From assembly GCA_021846965.1 (NCBI GenBank), contig JAJZWA010000008.1:1-64000 (forward strand): a stretch of DNA of 64,000 nucleotides, given 5' to 3'. This document shows, piece after piece, positions 33,240-42,031 of the stretch. Source of the DNA: Pseudomonadota bacterium (GTDB taxonomy: Bacteria; Pseudomonadota; Gammaproteobacteria; Burkholderiales; Burkholderiaceae_C). The notes below the pieces were generated by a model. The model had not been told where the DNA came from. It did no database searches and saw nothing but the letters and a program-made list of their open reading frames with translations. A program made the position numbers and the translations under genes. Position 1 is the first letter of the stretch; the number at the start of each line of letters is the position of its first letter.

Positions 33240-33824
33240 ATGAGCGAGCATGGCGTACACGCCCACGCCCCCCATGAGGAAATGCTGCACCACGCCACCC
33301 AGGCCCACCCCTCGCGCCTGAACCAGTGGGTCGCGGTGTTCACCGCCGTGCTGGCCGCGCTGGGCGCGCTGGTGAGCTACCAGGGCTCGGTGCTCATGGA
33401 AGAGGTGCTGCTGAACAAGAACGAGGCCGTGCTGGAGAAGGCCCATGCGACCGATCAGTGGAACTACTACCAGGCGGTGAGCACCAAGCAGCACCTGATG
33501 GAGCTCTCGCGCGATCTCGCGCCGCCCGAGCGCCGCGCCGCCATCGAGGCGAAGATCGCCAAGTACCTGGCCCAGAAGGAGGAGATCGCGAAAAAGGCCC
33601 GTGAGCTCGACGCGGCCTCGGCCCACGCCAACGAGCACTCCACCCGGCTCAGCCGCCCGCACGCGGCCATCCTGCGCGCCATCATCGCCTTGCAGATCGC
33701 CATCTCCCTGGCCTCGATCACGGCGCTGACCGGCAAGCGCTGGCTGTTCGGCATCGCCGGCTTCAGCGCCCTGGTCGGCGTCGGGCTGTGGATCGCGGCG
33801 CTGGGCTGGAAGGTGCTGGCGTGA
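33240..33824 (+). CDS. DUF4337 membrane protein
   Basis: A 194-residue protein of the DUF4337 family. A His-rich N-terminus (EHGVHAHAPHEEMLHH) precedes one helix (WVAVFTAVLAALGALVSYQG), a long charged coiled-coil-like region (EAKIAKYLAQKEEIAKKAREL) and two C-terminal helices (ILRAIIALQIAISLASITALTG; FGIAGFSALVGVGLWIAALGW). The function of the family is unknown. It follows lolC/E by 46 bp and overlaps the PAP2 gene by 4 bp (GTGA), implying coupled synthesis of two envelope proteins. Confidence 0.85.
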   Translation: MSEHGVHAHAPHEEMLHHATQAHPSRLNQWVAVFTAVLAALGALVSYQGSVLMEEVLLNKNEAVLEKAHATDQWNYYQAVSTKQHLMELSRDLAPPERRAAIEAKIAKYLAQKEEIAKKARELDAASAHANEHSTRLSRPHAAILRAIIALQIAISLASITALTGKRWLFGIAGFSALVGVGLWIAALGWKVLA

Positions 33825-34393
33825 CGGGCCCCTGGTGGTACACCTGGGGCGGGCTCAACGAGCGTCTGTTCCTCGACATCAACCACGCCGGATCGGGGTG
33901 GCTGTGGAACCATCTCGCCGCCTGGGGCTCGGTGGCGGGCGACCACCTCTACTACCCCCTGTGGGCCGCGCTGGCGCTGGCCCTGGCCCACAAGCGCCCC
34001 AACCTGCTGGGCCAGCGCGCGGTGCTGTGCTTCCTCGTCGCCTACCTGTTCGACTGGCTGCTCGTGGCCTCGATCAAACCCTGGCTGAACTTCCCGCGCC
34101 CTCCGCTGGCACTGGGCATGGGGGCGGTGCACGTGATCGGCCGCCCCGAGTTGTTCCACAGCTTTCCGTCCGGCCACAGCGCATTCGCCTTCACCGCCAT
34201 GGCCAGCCTGCTGCCCGGCGCGCACTGGGCGCTGCGCGGCCTGCTGGTGGTGTTCGCGGTCTGGGTGGCCTGGTCGCGCATGGCGGTGGGTGCGCATTTC
34301 CCCGCCGACGTGCTGGGCGGCGCGCTGATCGGGCTGTTCTCGGCCTGGCTGGCCAGCCAGGTGCTGGACTGGACCGGCTACGGCCGGCGCTGA
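33821..34393 (+). CDS. PAP2-superfamily membrane phosphatase
   Basis: A 190-residue membrane protein with the three PAP2 phosphatase motifs: KPWLNFPRPP (C1, KxxxxxxRP), PSGHS (C2, with the catalytic-site His) and SRMAVGAHFPADVLGG (C3, SRxxxxxHxxxD). Such enzymes dephosphorylate lipid phosphates, undecaprenyl diphosphate or related substrates at the outer face of the inner membrane. The GTG at 33821 is used because it overlaps the DUF4337 stop and starts just before the conserved N-terminus. Substrate unknown; its place beside lolC/E and DUF4337 points to envelope maintenance. Confidence 0.87.
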   Translation: MTGPWWYTWGGLNERLFLDINHAGSGWLWNHLAAWGSVAGDHLYYPLWAALALALAHKRPNLLGQRAVLCFLVAYLFDWLLVASIKPWLNFPRPPLALGMGAVHVIGRPELFHSFPSGHSAFAFTAMASLLPGAHWALRGLLVVFAVWVAWSRMAVGAHFPADVLGGALIGLFSAWLASQVLDWTGYGRR

Positions 34394-34427
34394 GCAGCCG
34401 CGCCCGGCGAGCCGGCCGCGCGCCGGT

Positions 34428-36071
34428 TCAATCCATCGGCCATGCGCGGCCGAGCAGTGCCTCGGCCCGGGCAATGGGCACGCCGACGCCGAACACCCCG
34501 CCTCCCGCCCCGCGCAGGCGCGTGTCGACAAAGGCGTCGGCCACGGCCTGGGGAGCATGCGCGGCGAGCAGCGCGGCCTGCACCAGCAGCACCAGTTGCT
34601 GCGCGAGCTGGCGCGCCAGCGAGGCGTCGTGCAGGGCCTGCGCGCACAGCAGGTCGAACTCGCGCAAGGACTGCGGGGGCAGCACACCGGCGCTCCCCAG
34701 CCATTCGCGCAATGCCGCCGCGGCCTCCGGCTCGACCCGCAGGGCGCGCAGCACGTCCAGCGCGACCACGTTGCCGCTGCCCTCCCAGATGGAGTTCACA
34801 GGCGCCTCGCGCAGCAGGCGGGGCAGGACCGATTCCTCCACGTAGCCGTTGCCCCCCAGCACCTCCATGCACTCGGCCAGGGCCTGCACCGTGCGTTTGC
34901 AGACCCAGAACTTGGCGGCCGGGGTGAGGATGCGCTGCAGCGCCCCGGCCAGCGGGTCCGCTTCGGCGCGGTCGAAGGCCGCCGCCAGGCGCATCGCCAG
35001 CGCGGTGGCCGCCTCGCTTTCCAGCATCAGGTCGACCAGCACCGCCTGCATCGCCGGATGCGCCTGCAGCGCCTGGCCGAAGGCGCGACGCCGCCTGGCG
35101 TGGTGCAAGGCAGCCACCAGGCCCGCGCGCAGCAGCGCCGTCGAGCCCAGCACGTTGTCCATGCGCGTGTGGTGGGCCATGCGCAGCAAGGTGGCGATGC
35201 CCCGCCCGGGCTCGCCGACCATCAGGCCCCAGGCATCCTCGAACTCGACCTCCGCGCTGGCGTTGGAGCGGTTGCCCAGCTTGTCCTTGAGCCTGCGCAG
35301 GCGCAGGCCGTTGCGCCGGCCCTCGGGAGTCCAGCGCGGCACGAAAAAGCAGCTCGGGGCCTCCTGCGCCTCGCGCGCCAGCACCAGGTGCGCGTCGGAC
35401 TGGGGCGCCGAGAAGAACCACTTGTGCCCGCGCAGCGCATAGGCGCGGCCGCGCCCGGGGGCTTCCAGCGCGCGCGCCTGGGTGCTCAGCGAGCGCAGGT
35501 CCGATCCTCCCTGCTTCTCGGTCAGGCCCATGCCCACCAGCATGCCGTGCTTGCTGCGCAGCGGCGCGTCGGCCGCGTCGTACTCCGAGCTCAACAGCGT
35601 GTCCCGCAGCGACGACCACAGCTGCGGCTCGGCGCGCAGCAGCGGCACCGAGGCGAAGGTCATGGTCGTCGGGCACAGGGTGCCCGCCTCCACCTGCCCC
35701 TGCAGCACGAAGGCCGCGGCCCGCGCCACGAAGGCCCCGGGGCGCGCCTGCAACCAGGCGGAGCAGTGCAGGCCGCGGTGCCAGATGCCTCGCATCAGCT
35801 CGTGCCAGGCCGGGTGGAATTCCACGCGGTCGACGCGTCGCCCCTGGGCATCGTAGGCCCGCAGCTCGGGGGGATGGGCATTGGCCTGGCGCGCCAGTTC
35901 GGCCTGCCGCGCCTGCCCCAGCTCGGCGCCGATGCCGTGCAGCGCGTCGTCGGCCCAGGCCGCCCCTTCGCGCAGCACCGCCTCGCGCAGCGCCAGGTCG
36001 GCATCGAAGAGGTTGTGCTCGGGCACCGGGTCGACGACGTTGTCGACTTCGTGGGTGGTCCAGTCCTGCAT
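34428..36071 (-). CDS. AidB-like acyl-CoA dehydrogenase
   Basis: A 547-residue acyl-CoA dehydrogenase of the AidB/IbcD branch. Visible are TEVDN-like opening (THEVDNVVDPVPEHNLF), MGLTEKQGGSDLRS (FAD-binding signature), GHKWFFSAPQSDA, and CMEVLGGNGYVEES followed by NSIWEGSGNVVALDVLRAL, characteristic of AidB and isovaleryl-type enzymes. AidB of E. coli also binds DNA and is induced by alkylation; the true substrate is unclear. The start at 36071 fits the family opening; the 91-residue extension is rejected. Monocistronic, convergent with the PAP2 gene and divergent from minC. Confidence 0.87.
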   Translation of the reverse strand: MQDWTTHEVDNVVDPVPEHNLFDADLALREAVLREGAAWADDALHGIGAELGQARQAELARQANAHPPELRAYDAQGRRVDRVEFHPAWHELMRGIWHRGLHCSAWLQARPGAFVARAAAFVLQGQVEAGTLCPTTMTFASVPLLRAEPQLWSSLRDTLLSSEYDAADAPLRSKHGMLVGMGLTEKQGGSDLRSLSTQARALEAPGRGRAYALRGHKWFFSAPQSDAHLVLAREAQEAPSCFFVPRWTPEGRRNGLRLRRLKDKLGNRSNASAEVEFEDAWGLMVGEPGRGIATLLRMAHHTRMDNVLGSTALLRAGLVAALHHARRRRAFGQALQAHPAMQAVLVDLMLESEAATALAMRLAAAFDRAEADPLAGALQRILTPAAKFWVCKRTVQALAECMEVLGGNGYVEESVLPRLLREAPVNSIWEGSGNVVALDVLRALRVEPEAAAALREWLGSAGVLPPQSLREFDLLCAQALHDASLARQLAQQLVLLVQAALLAAHAPQAVADAFVDTRLRGAGGGVFGVGVPIARAEALLGRAWPMD

Positions 36072-36140
36072 CGCGCTGGGGCGGGGCCCCGGCGAAGGCG
36101 ACCCCGCGGATCCGACGGCAATGGCCGTGGTTGCCCTCAC

Positions 36141-36169
36141 GTTATAGCCCTGCCCATGCGGCCGGGCAA
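36141..36169 (-). promoter_or_regulatory. Predicted promoter of the acyl-CoA dehydrogenase gene
   Basis: On the minus strand TTGCCC (36169-36164) and TATAAC (36146-36141) are spaced 17 bp apart, giving a sigma-70-like promoter with a leader of about 60 nt. It lies in the 299-bp divergent spacer in front of minC (36072-36370), in which I see no other clear element. Confidence 0.5.
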
Positions 36170-36370
36170 GCACGCGGCCAAGTACCATACGCGGGATCGG
36201 GCCCCGGCCCGCCCCCCGCATGGACCCCCATTGCCCCTGTCGCCCCCCTTCGAGCCTGCGTCGCGCATCGTGATTTCGTCGCCCCGCCCCGACTCCTCCC
36301 TTCCCCCGCGGGTAGCGCTCCTGCCGCAGCCCGGCCCCTCGCATGCCGCCGGCGCGCCGGCCTGCTGCCC

Positions 36371-37123
36371 ATGACGGCGCGCAAGCCCTCGCTGTTCGAC
36401 CTGCGTGCCGGCGCCGTCGAGGCCCTGCAGCTCAGCCCGCGCAGCGCCGACATGGATGCGCTGCTCGAGGCGCTGGACCAGCACCTGGGCGCCTCGCCCG
36501 ACTTTTTCCGCGGCGAAGCGCTGGTCATCGACCTGCGCCGCCTGCCGCAGGGCCAGGCCCTGGACGTGGACGCGCTGGCCGACTGGCTGGCCGGGCGCGG
36601 GCTGCGCCCGCTGGGCCTGCTGGCAGGCGCCGAGCCGGCCCCGAACACCCGCCTTCCCCTGCTGCATGGCCAGGAGCGCCGCACGCCCGAGACCGCGCCC
36701 CCGGAGAGCGGCTCCACCCAGGACGCCCCCCCCGCCCAGGCAAGTGCCGGCGCGCAGGCAAGCACCGGGCCGGCCGCGCCCTCGGGCGGCTCGACCCTGC
36801 TGGTCGAGCGCCCGCTGCGCTCGGGCCAGCGCGTGTACTCGGCGGGCGACGTCATCGTGCTCGACGCGGTCAGCCACGGCGCCGAAATCATCGCCGGGGG
36901 CAATATCCACGTCTACGCGGCGCTGCGCGGGCGCGCACTGGCCGGCGCCCATGGCGACGCCAGCGCGCGCATCTTCTGCAGCTGCCTGGAGCCCGAACTG
37001 GTGGCCATCGCCGGCGTGTATCGCACCGCCGAGCAGCCGCTTGCGCCGGACATCGCCGGCAAGAGCGCGCAGGTGCTGCTTGACGGAGAAACACTTCGCT
37101 TCGAGCCGCTGCGCGGACGCTGA
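36371..37123 (+). CDS. minC: Septum site-determining protein MinC
   Basis: A 250-residue MinC. The N-terminal domain (ALVIDLRRLPQGQALDVDALADWL) inhibits FtsZ polymerisation. A low-complexity Pro/Ala/Gly linker (about residues 100-140) leads to the C-terminal beta-helix that binds MinD: RSGQRVYSAGDVIVLDAVSHGAEIIAGGNIHVYAALRGRALAG, containing the signature RSGQ and GGNIHVYG-like motifs. The start at 36371 begins the family N-terminus. First gene of minCDE. Confidence 0.95.
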   Translation: MTARKPSLFDLRAGAVEALQLSPRSADMDALLEALDQHLGASPDFFRGEALVIDLRRLPQGQALDVDALADWLAGRGLRPLGLLAGAEPAPNTRLPLLHGQERRTPETAPPESGSTQDAPPAQASAGAQASTGPAAPSGGSTLLVERPLRSGQRVYSAGDVIVLDAVSHGAEIIAGGNIHVYAALRGRALAGAHGDASARIFCSCLEPELVAIAGVYRTAEQPLAPDIAGKSAQVLLDGETLRFEPLRGR

Positions 37124-37188
37124 GCCTCGCGCGACCTGCCCCATCCCTTCCTTCCCCAGCAGCCTCCTCCCATTCGCATTTCGTCACC

Positions 37189-38001
37189 ATGGCAAAAATC
37201 ATCGTCGTCACCTCGGGCAAAGGCGGAGTCGGCAAGACCACCACCAGCGCGGCCTTCGCCTCGGGCCTTGCGCTTCGCGGCCACAAGACCGCGGTCATCG
37301 ATTTCGACGTCGGCCTTCGCAACCTGGACCTGATCATGGGTTGCGAACGACGCGTGGTGTACGACTTCATCAACGTGATCCAGGGCGAGGCCAATCTGAA
37401 CCAGGCGCTGATCAAGGACAAGCTCTGCGACCAGCTCTACGTGCTGCCCGCGTCGCAGACGCGGGACAAGGACGCGCTCACCAAGGAAGGCGTGCAGAAG
37501 GTGCTGGAGGACCTGGACGCGATGGGTTTCACCTACATCGTCTGCGACAGCCCCGCGGGCATCGAGAGCGGCGCGCTGCTGGCCATGCATTTCGCCGACG
37601 AGGCGCTGATCGTCACCAACCCCGAGGTGTCGTCGGTGCGTGACTCGGATCGCATCCTGGGCATCCTGGGCTCGAAGACCCGCCGCGCCATCGAGGGAGG
37701 CGAGCCGATCCGGGAACACCTGCTGATCACCCGCTACAACCCCAGGCGCGTGGCCGATGGCGAGATGCTCTCCATCGACGACATCCAGGAGATCCTCCGG
37801 CTCAAGCTCATCGGCGTCGTGCCCGAGAGCGAGGCCGTGCTGCAGGCCTCGAACCAGGGTACGCCGGCCATCCACCTGGAAGGCTCGGACGTGGCCGGCG
37901 CCTACCAGGACGTGATCGCGCGCTTCCTCGGCGAGGAGCGCCCGCTGCGCTTCACCGAGTACCAGAAGCCCGGCCTGTTCAAGCGCCTGTTCGGCCGTTG
38001 A
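37189..38001 (+). CDS. minD: Septum site-determining ATPase MinD
   Basis: A 270-residue MinD with the deviant Walker [12 protein letters not shown] at residues 9-19, the switch segment [25 protein letters not shown] and CDSPAGIE. The amphipathic membrane-targeting helix GLFKRLFGR is at the C-terminus. It binds the inner membrane in its ATP form, recruits MinC and oscillates through stimulation by MinE to keep division at midcell. It is 65 bp after minC and 14 bp before minE. Confidence 0.98.
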   Translation: MAKIIVVTSGKGGVGKTTTSAAFASGLALRGHKTAVIDFDVGLRNLDLIMGCERRVVYDFINVIQGEANLNQALIKDKLCDQLYVLPASQTRDKDALTKEGVQKVLEDLDAMGFTYIVCDSPAGIESGALLAMHFADEALIVTNPEVSSVRDSDRILGILGSKTRRAIEGGEPIREHLLITRYNPRRVADGEMLSIDDIQEILRLKLIGVVPESEAVLQASNQGTPAIHLEGSDVAGAYQDVIARFLGEERPLRFTEYQKPGLFKRLFGR

Positions 38002-38015
38002 GCAGGAGAATGCCG

Positions 38016-38267
38016 ATGTCCATCCTTTCCTTCCTGCTGGGCGAGAAGAAGAAGACCGCGAGCATCGCCAAGGAGCGTCTGCAGATCATCCTCGCGCACG
38101 AGCGCGCCTCCGGCGCCCCCGCGGACTACCTGCCGGCCCTGCAACGCGACCTCATGGAAGTGATCTCGCGCTACGTGCGCATCGATCCGAACGACATCCA
38201 GGTCAAGCTCGAACGCCACGAGTCGCTGGAGGTGCTGGAGGTGAAGATCGAGATCCAGCAGTCCTGA
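38016..38267 (+). CDS. minE: Cell division topological specificity factor MinE
   Basis: An 83-residue MinE. The membrane- and MinD-binding segment includes [30 protein letters not shown]. The dimeric topological-specificity domain ends [16 protein letters not shown] at 38004-38009 is correctly spaced for the ATG at 38016, whereas the ATG at 38010 is too close, so the shorter start is used. A stop-bearing tandem repeat begins 16 bp after its end. Confidence 0.97.
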   Translation: MSILSFLLGEKKKTASIAKERLQIILAHERASGAPADYLPALQRDLMEVISRYVRIDPNDIQVKLERHESLEVLEVKIEIQQS

Positions 38268-38282
38268 GCGCCTCCGTCCCGC

Positions 38283-38330
38283 GCGCCCTCAGCCCCGGGC
38301 GCCCTCAGCCCCGGGCGCCCTCAGCCCCGG
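38283..38330. repeat. 16-bp x3 tandem repeat at the rfbD stop codon
   Basis: Three exact copies of GCGCCCTCAGCCCCGG (38283-38298, 38299-38314, 38315-38330). Each copy has CTCA, a TGA on the minus strand. Because 16 is 1 modulo 3, the three copies put TGA into all three minus-strand frames (38321, 38305 and 38289); rfbD ends at the first it meets. Confidence 0.95.
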
Positions 38331-39271
38331 GCGCGGTCGTCGGCGCCGAATCCGTAGGCTTCGTCGAGCATGCGCTCGACCTGTGGCTGCCAGGCAGGCA
38401 GCCACACTCCCAGCCACTGGCGCAGGGCCTCGCAGTCCAGGCGGGAATTGGCCGGCCGTGGAGCAGCCGCCGGATAGTCCGCGCTGGTGATGGGCTGCAC
38501 CTGCGCGGCATCGCAACGCAGGTGCATGCCGCGCTGCGCGACGTGGCTGAGCACGTGGCAGGCGTAGCCGTGCCAGCTCGTGCAGCCGCTGCTGCTCAGG
38601 TGGTACAGGCCCGTGTTGGCGCGTGCCAGTTCGGGTTCGCGCATCAGGCGGTGCAGCGCCAGCGCGCTGAGGTCGGCGATCAGTTCCGCGGAGGTCGGCG
38701 CGCCCACCTGGTCGGCCACCACACGCAGGCTTTCGCGCTCGCAGCCCAGGCGCACCATGGTCTTCGCGAAATTGCTGCCACGCGCTGCGAACACCCAGGA
38801 CGTGCGCAGGATCAGATGCCTGCAGGCACTGGCGCGGATCGCCTGCTCGCCCGCGAGCTTGCTGCGCCCGTACACGCTCAGCGGATGCGGGGCATCGTCC
38901 TCGCGCCATGGGCGCGTGCCGCTTCCATCGAACACGTAGTCGGTCGAATAGTGCAGCAGCCAGGCTCCGCTGGCCGCGGCGTAGTCGGCCAGCAGCGCGG
39001 GGCCCCCGGCGTTCACGCGGTGGGCGAGCTCGGGCTCGGCTTGCGCCCGGTCCACCGCCGTGTAGGCGGCGGCGTTGACCACCACGCCGGGACGCAGGCG
39101 ATCCAGCAGGGCGCGCAGGGCTTGCGCATCGCCGAGATCGGCCTGCGCCCGCGCCATGGGCAGCAGTTCCCCCAGGGGCAGCAAGGCGCGTCGCAACTCC
39201 CAGCCCAGCTGTCCGTCGGCGCCCAGCAGCAGGATGCGCGGGCCCCGGGTCCCGGAGGTGGGCGCGCTCAC
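38321..39271 (-). CDS. rfbD: dTDP-4-dehydrorhamnose reductase
   Basis: A 316-residue short-chain reductase. The NAD(P) loop LLLGADGQLGWEL is at about residues 15-27, the strand VVVNAAAYTAVDRAQAEP follows, and the catalytic tyrosine/lysine pair is in VYGRSKLAGEQ. It performs the last step of dTDP-L-rhamnose synthesis. The GTG at 39271 overlaps the rfbB stop as GTGA, giving the normal length. Its partner genes rfbA and rfbC are not in the window. Confidence 0.93.
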   Translation of the reverse strand: MSAPTSGTRGPRILLLGADGQLGWELRRALLPLGELLPMARAQADLGDAQALRALLDRLRPGVVVNAAAYTAVDRAQAEPELAHRVNAGGPALLADYAAASGAWLLHYSTDYVFDGSGTRPWREDDAPHPLSVYGRSKLAGEQAIRASACRHLILRTSWVFAARGSNFAKTMVRLGCERESLRVVADQVGAPTSAELIADLSALALHRLMREPELARANTGLYHLSSSGCTSWHGYACHVLSHVAQRGMHLRCDAAQVQPITSADYPAAAPRPANSRLDCEALRQWLGVWLPAWQPQVERMLDEAYGFGADDRARG

Positions 39272-40314
39272 CGCAGGCTCGCTTCGCGGTAGCTTCCGCT
39301 GAGCACATGCTCCACCCAGGCCTGGTGCTCCAGGTACCAGCGCACGGTGAGCTCCAGTCCGGTGGCGAAGTCCACCTGCGGCGTCCAGCCCAGTTCGCGC
39401 TGCAGCCTCGAGCCGTCGATGGCGTAGCGCCGGTCGTGCCCGGGGCGATCGGCCACGAAGCTGATCTGCCGGGCGTAGCCGAGACCGTCGGCGCGAGGCC
39501 GCAAGGTGTCCAGCAAGGCGCACAGCTGGCGCACCAGATCGATGTTGCGCACCTCGTTGCGCCCGCCCACGTTGTAGCTGCGTCCCACCTCGCCGTGCGC
39601 CAGCACCAGCTCGATGGCACGGCAGTGGTCCTCCACGTAGAGCCAGTCGCGCACGTTGGCCCCGTCGCCGTACACGGGAAGGGCCCGGCCCGCCAGCGCA
39701 TGGTGGATCATCAGGGGAATGAGCTTCTCCGGGAACTGGTAGGGCCCGTAGTTGTTCGAACAGTTGGTGGTGAGCACCGGCAGCCCGTAGGTATGGTGCC
39801 AGGCCCGCACCAGGTGGTCGCTGGCCGCCTTGCTGGCGGCGTAGGGGCTGTTGGGAGCGTAGGCCGTGGTTTCCTGGAAGGGTGGGTCCTGCGGCCCCAG
39901 CGAGCCGTAGACCTCGTCGGTCGACACGTGCAGGAAGCGAAAGCCGGCTGCCTGCGGGCCTTGCAGGCCCGCGTGGTAGGCACGCGCGGCCTCCAGCAGC
40001 TCGAAAGTGCCCTGGATATTGGTACGAATGAATGCGCCGGGACCGTCGATGGATCGGTCCACATGACTTTCCGCGGCGAAATGCACCAGCGCGCGCGGCC
40101 GATGCCTGTGCAACAAATCCCGCACCGAGGCACCATCGCAGATGTCCACGCGCTCGAAGCCCAGGCGCGCGTCGCCGCGCAGATCGGCCAGGCTTTCCAG
40201 ATTGCCGGCATAGGTCAGCGCATCCAGCACCAGCAGCGGCTCATCGTGGCGACGAAGCCAGGAATGCACGAAATTGGCGCCGATGAATCCGGCGCCTCCG
40301 GTCACGAAGATCAT
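39268..40314 (-). CDS. rfbB: dTDP-glucose 4,6-dehydratase
   Basis: A 348-residue extended short-chain dehydrogenase. MIFVTGGAGFIGANFV is the NAD loop. VDRSIDGP, HVSTDEVYGSLG and the active-site YAASKAASDHLV (YxxxK) follow, then NNYGPYQFPEKLIPLMI and VRDWLYVEDHCRAI, all diagnostic of RmlB. It converts dTDP-glucose to dTDP-4-keto-6-deoxyglucose for rhamnose in surface polysaccharide. The start at 40314 removes a 301-residue shadow extension. It is translationally coupled to rfbD. Confidence 0.96.
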   Translation of the reverse strand: MIFVTGGAGFIGANFVHSWLRRHDEPLLVLDALTYAGNLESLADLRGDARLGFERVDICDGASVRDLLHRHRPRALVHFAAESHVDRSIDGPGAFIRTNIQGTFELLEAARAYHAGLQGPQAAGFRFLHVSTDEVYGSLGPQDPPFQETTAYAPNSPYAASKAASDHLVRAWHHTYGLPVLTTNCSNNYGPYQFPEKLIPLMIHHALAGRALPVYGDGANVRDWLYVEDHCRAIELVLAHGEVGRSYNVGGRNEVRNIDLVRQLCALLDTLRPRADGLGYARQISFVADRPGHDRRYAIDGSRLQRELGWTPQVDFATGLELTVRWYLEHQAWVEHVLSGSYREASLR

Positions 40315-40358
40315 GGGTGGGCGGTCTCGGCGAACTGCGGCGGCTTGCCGCGCCAGGC

Positions 40359-40414
40359 ATTCTAGGAGCGGGGCCGGGGATGTCCGCCGGAAAACCCCGC
40401 GGACCCGGTAGAAT
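40359..40414. promoter_or_regulatory. Divergent TAGAAT -10 elements between rfbB and pgi
   Basis: The 208-bp spacer has TAGAAT on the minus strand (40364-40359), about 45 bp before rfbB, and TAGAAT on the plus strand (40409-40414), about 110 bp before pgi. Neither has a convincing -35. A third TAGAAT occurs upstream of ftsH (60684-60679). Confidence 0.35.
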
Positions 40415-40522
40415 CCCCAGGTTTGGCGCGGGGGATACCACGCACGCCACCGGGGGTGCACGCTGGCCGCCGGTCCCACCCGCCCTCCCGAACCCGCCCG
40501 GCGCGCCGGGCCGACGCCCGAC

Positions 40523-42031
40523 ATGCCCGCAAGCACCTCCATCGACACCTCGGGGCTGCGCCTGGAGTTCACGCGCCACGGCGCCCAGGCCCTTGCCACG
40601 GCTCGCACCACCCTGGCCACGCTGCCGCAGCACCCGGGCGAACTGGTCTCCAGCAGCGTGCTCAACGGCAGCGAAGGCCGTCCGGCCTGGCACATGCTGT
40701 CCCGCCTGGGCGCGCAGGGCCGCGACGCCCAGGCCGCTGCGGCCGCGGCCTTCCTGCAGGCGGAACACGAGCGCATGGTCGATTGGGCCGAGAAGCTGAT
40801 CGGCTCGTCTGAACAGCCGCTGGACATCATCCACCTGGGCGCTGGAGGCTCCGAGACGCCGATGCTGGCGCTGCACACCGCGCTGGCCGTGTTGCAGCAG
40901 CCACGATGCCGCGTGCACTGGGTGGCCAACCTCGACGGCTCGACCCTGGAGGCCGCGCTGCAGGCCAGCGACCCCAGCCGCACCTGGGTGCTGGTCAACA
41001 GCAAGTCCTTCCGCACCCAGGAGGTCATGCGCAACGCGGAATCCGTGGTGCAGTGGCTGCAGTCCCACCTGGGCGCGGAGCAGGCACGCAGCCGGCTGGT
41101 CGCGCTGACGGCCAACGGCGAGGCAGCCTGCCAGCGCTTCGGCATGCCCATGACCCAGGTGTTCCGTTCGCTGCCCGAGATCGGCGGGCGCTTCTCCCTA
41201 TGGAGCGCCCATGGCATGGCCCTGCTGCTGGCCTTCGGGGCCGAAGCGGTGGCCGAACTGCATGCCGGCGCGCTGGAGATGGACCGCCATTTCCTCGAGA
41301 CTCCGCTGGTCTCCAGCGCCCCGGGCCTGCTGGCCGGCCTGTCGCATGCCTACCGCGTGCGTTTCGGCCTGCCGCTGCTGTCCATCGGGCTGTACGGCGA
41401 TGCCTTCGCCCACATGCCGCTGTACCTGCAGCAGTTGCTCATGGAGTCCCTGGGCAAGTCCACCTCGGCCGACGGGCTGCAGCCGGTGGCGGTCAGCGGA
41501 CCGGCGGTGATCAGCGGCGTGGGCACGCCGGTGCAGCACACCTACTTCCAGCTGCTGCACCAGGCGGCGGTGCCCGTGTTCCACGAGATCGTCGCCGTGG
41601 CCAGGCCCTGGCACGCGCGCCACGCCGAACACCTGGCGCTGCTGTCCAATGCCCTGGGCCAGGCCGATGCGCTGTGGAACGGCAAGGATGCCTCGAGCTG
41701 GCAGCGCGAATTGATGCAACAGGGAATGCCGGCGGCCGCGGCGCTGCGCGCGGCCCACCACCGCGCCTGTCCGGGCGGACGCCCGTCGACCTTCATCTGG
41801 ATCCACGAGCTGAGGCCGCATCAGCTGGGGGCCTTGCTCGCGCTGTACGAACACCGCACCGTGGTCGAGGGCTGGCTGTACGGCATCAACCCCTTCGACC
41901 AGTGGGGCGTGGAACTCGGCAAGACCCTGGCCACGCGCATCGAACAGGCCCTGCTGACCCGCGACGCCCGGGGCCTGAGCGACGAGACCACCGCTTCCAT
42001 CGACTACCTTCGCCAACAACTCGCCTCATGA
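40523..42031 (+). CDS. pgi: Glucose-6-phosphate isomerase
   Basis: A 502-residue phosphoglucose isomerase. Both family signatures are present: [14 protein letters not shown] and [14 protein letters not shown]. The active-site Glu lies in LLMESLGKS, the His in [11 protein letters not shown], and [14 protein letters not shown] matches the usual NxxExRxAxHxxLR region. It is about 45 residues shorter than E. coli Pgi and divergent in places, but no key residue is missing. It interconverts glucose- and fructose-6-phosphate. Its stop overlaps the lysS start (ATGA). Confidence 0.92.
   Translation: MPASTSIDTSGLRLEFTRHGAQALATARTTLATLPQHPGELVSSSVLNGSEGRPAWHMLSRLGAQGRDAQAAAAAAFLQAEHERMVDWAEKLIGSSEQPLDIIHLGAGGSETPMLALHTALAVLQQPRCRVHWVANLDGSTLEAALQASDPSRTWVLVNSKSFRTQEVMRNAESVVQWLQSHLGAEQARSRLVALTANGEAACQRFGMPMTQVFRSLPEIGGRFSLWSAHGMALLLAFGAEAVAELHAGALEMDRHFLETPLVSSAPGLLAGLSHAYRVRFGLPLLSIGLYGDAFAHMPLYLQQLLMESLGKSTSADGLQPVAVSGPAVISGVGTPVQHTYFQLLHQAAVPVFHEIVAVARPWHARHAEHLALLSNALGQADALWNGKDASSWQRELMQQGMPAAAALRAAHHRACPGGRPSTFIWIHELRPHQLGALLALYEHRTVVEGWLYGINPFDQWGVELGKTLATRIEQALLTRDARGLSDETTASIDYLRQQLAS

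Noticed and set aside
40315-41217. N-terminal extension of the rfbB ORF
   Set aside because: The 301 residues are antisense to pgi and carry no family sequence; RmlB proteins start at MIFVTGGAGFIG.
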